This document shows, in pieces, positions 4,981 through 5,050 of a DNA stretch of 5,050 nucleotides (its first letter is position 1; each line of letters begins with the position of its first letter). Origin of the DNA: Oscillospiraceae bacterium (lineage in GTDB: Bacteria; Bacillota; Clostridia; Oscillospirales; UBA929); contig JAITDM010000033.1 in assembly GCA_031282535.1 (NCBI GenBank), positions 1-5,050 of the forward strand, in the 5' to 3' direction. Both the position numbers and the translations under genes were made by a program. The notes beneath the pieces are model-generated. The model searched no databases and was not told the origin of the DNA. It saw only the letters and a list, made by a program, of their open reading frames with translations.

Positions 4981-5050
4981 GAAAACCCTTCTTTCGTGAA
5001 TTTTTGATGAAAAATGCGGTCGATTTCCACTTTGATTTGTTGTGTTTTGG
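4977..5050 (-). CDS. C-terminal end of an unknown gene (rest outside window)
   Basis: On the - strand a frame enters at 5048 and runs 23 codons to a TGA at 4979-4977, sharing ATGA with the start of the next gene. The visible residues include QQIKVEIDRIF and KFTKEGFS, a charged, non-repetitive sequence that looks like a normal protein C-terminus. The other two - strand frames are also open over this short span, so coding is not proven. The case rests on the stop/start overlap, common between neighbouring genes in phage and element operons. No function can be assigned. Confidence 0.4.
   Translation of the reverse strand, partial: KTQQIKVEIDRIFHQKFTKEGFS

Larger units (their letters stand above)
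3389..5050. mobile_element. One end of a tRNA-Thr-associated integrative element or prophage (continues past window)
   Basis: Three things support this: an intact tRNA gene followed at once by a converging tyrosine recombinase gene, a clear fall in G+C and change in codon use compared with the acc genes, and an unknown small gene beside the integrase. All genes on this side read toward the tRNA. The exact left boundary is unknown and is given as the first base after the tRNA. No relaxase, capsid, transposase or conjugation gene is visible, so integrative conjugative element, mobilisable island and prophage all remain possible. Confidence 0.7.

Noticed and set aside
3389..5050. CRISPR array, toxin-antitoxin pair or defence system in the right part
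   Set aside because: No regular repeat-spacer pattern is seen, and the only complete genes there are an integrase and one unknown protein.

Overview
The window joins a chromosomal housekeeping region to the edge of what looks like an integrated mobile element. The left part (about 1-3390) is very G+C-rich by eye. It carries the end of a fatty-acid-synthesis operon, accC (start missing) - accD - accA, all on the + strand, followed by two tRNA genes, tRNA-Trp(CCA) and tRNA-Thr(GGT). The host is probably a high-GC member of the Clostridia/Firmicutes. The support for this is the accC-accD-accA order, purine-rich Shine-Dalgarno sequences before each start, CCA-encoding tRNA genes, a zinc-finger AccD, an AccA without the long N-terminal extension of the enterobacterial protein, and an integrase of a type common in gut Clostridia. 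This placement comes from remembered family features, not a search.

Layout: 1-1177 biotin carboxylase (about 59 N-terminal residues lie upstream of the window); 1197-1221 a hairpin in the accC-accD gap; 1246-2145 carboxyltransferase beta; 2214-3035 carboxyltransferase alpha; 3034-3057 a hairpin over the accA stop; 3109-3137 a near-consensus promoter for the tRNAs; 3160-3235 tRNA-Trp; 3286-3305 a G+C-only hairpin; 3313-3388 tRNA-Thr. Together AccC, AccD and AccA (with biotinylated AccB, not in the window) form acetyl-CoA carboxylase, which makes malonyl-CoA for fatty acid synthesis.

Base composition falls right after tRNA-Thr, and everything to the right is read on the - strand, toward the tRNA. 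A 149-bp non-coding junction (3389-3537) holds an inverted repeat and possible recombinase sites. It is followed by a complete tyrosine recombinase (3538-4551), a 114-residue unknown protein with a dense Cys/His motif (4636-4980), and the last 23 codons of another reading frame (from 5050) that overlaps the 114-residue gene by an ATGA. A tRNA gene followed by a converging integrase gene is the usual arrangement at one end of a tRNA-targeted integrative element or prophage. The other end lies outside the window, so the element's type, size and cargo cannot be determined.

No clearly new system is visible. The points most worth following are the Cys/His protein beside the integrase, the undefined att junction behind tRNA-Thr, and short TTGCAC-type repeats on both sides of the integrase gene.
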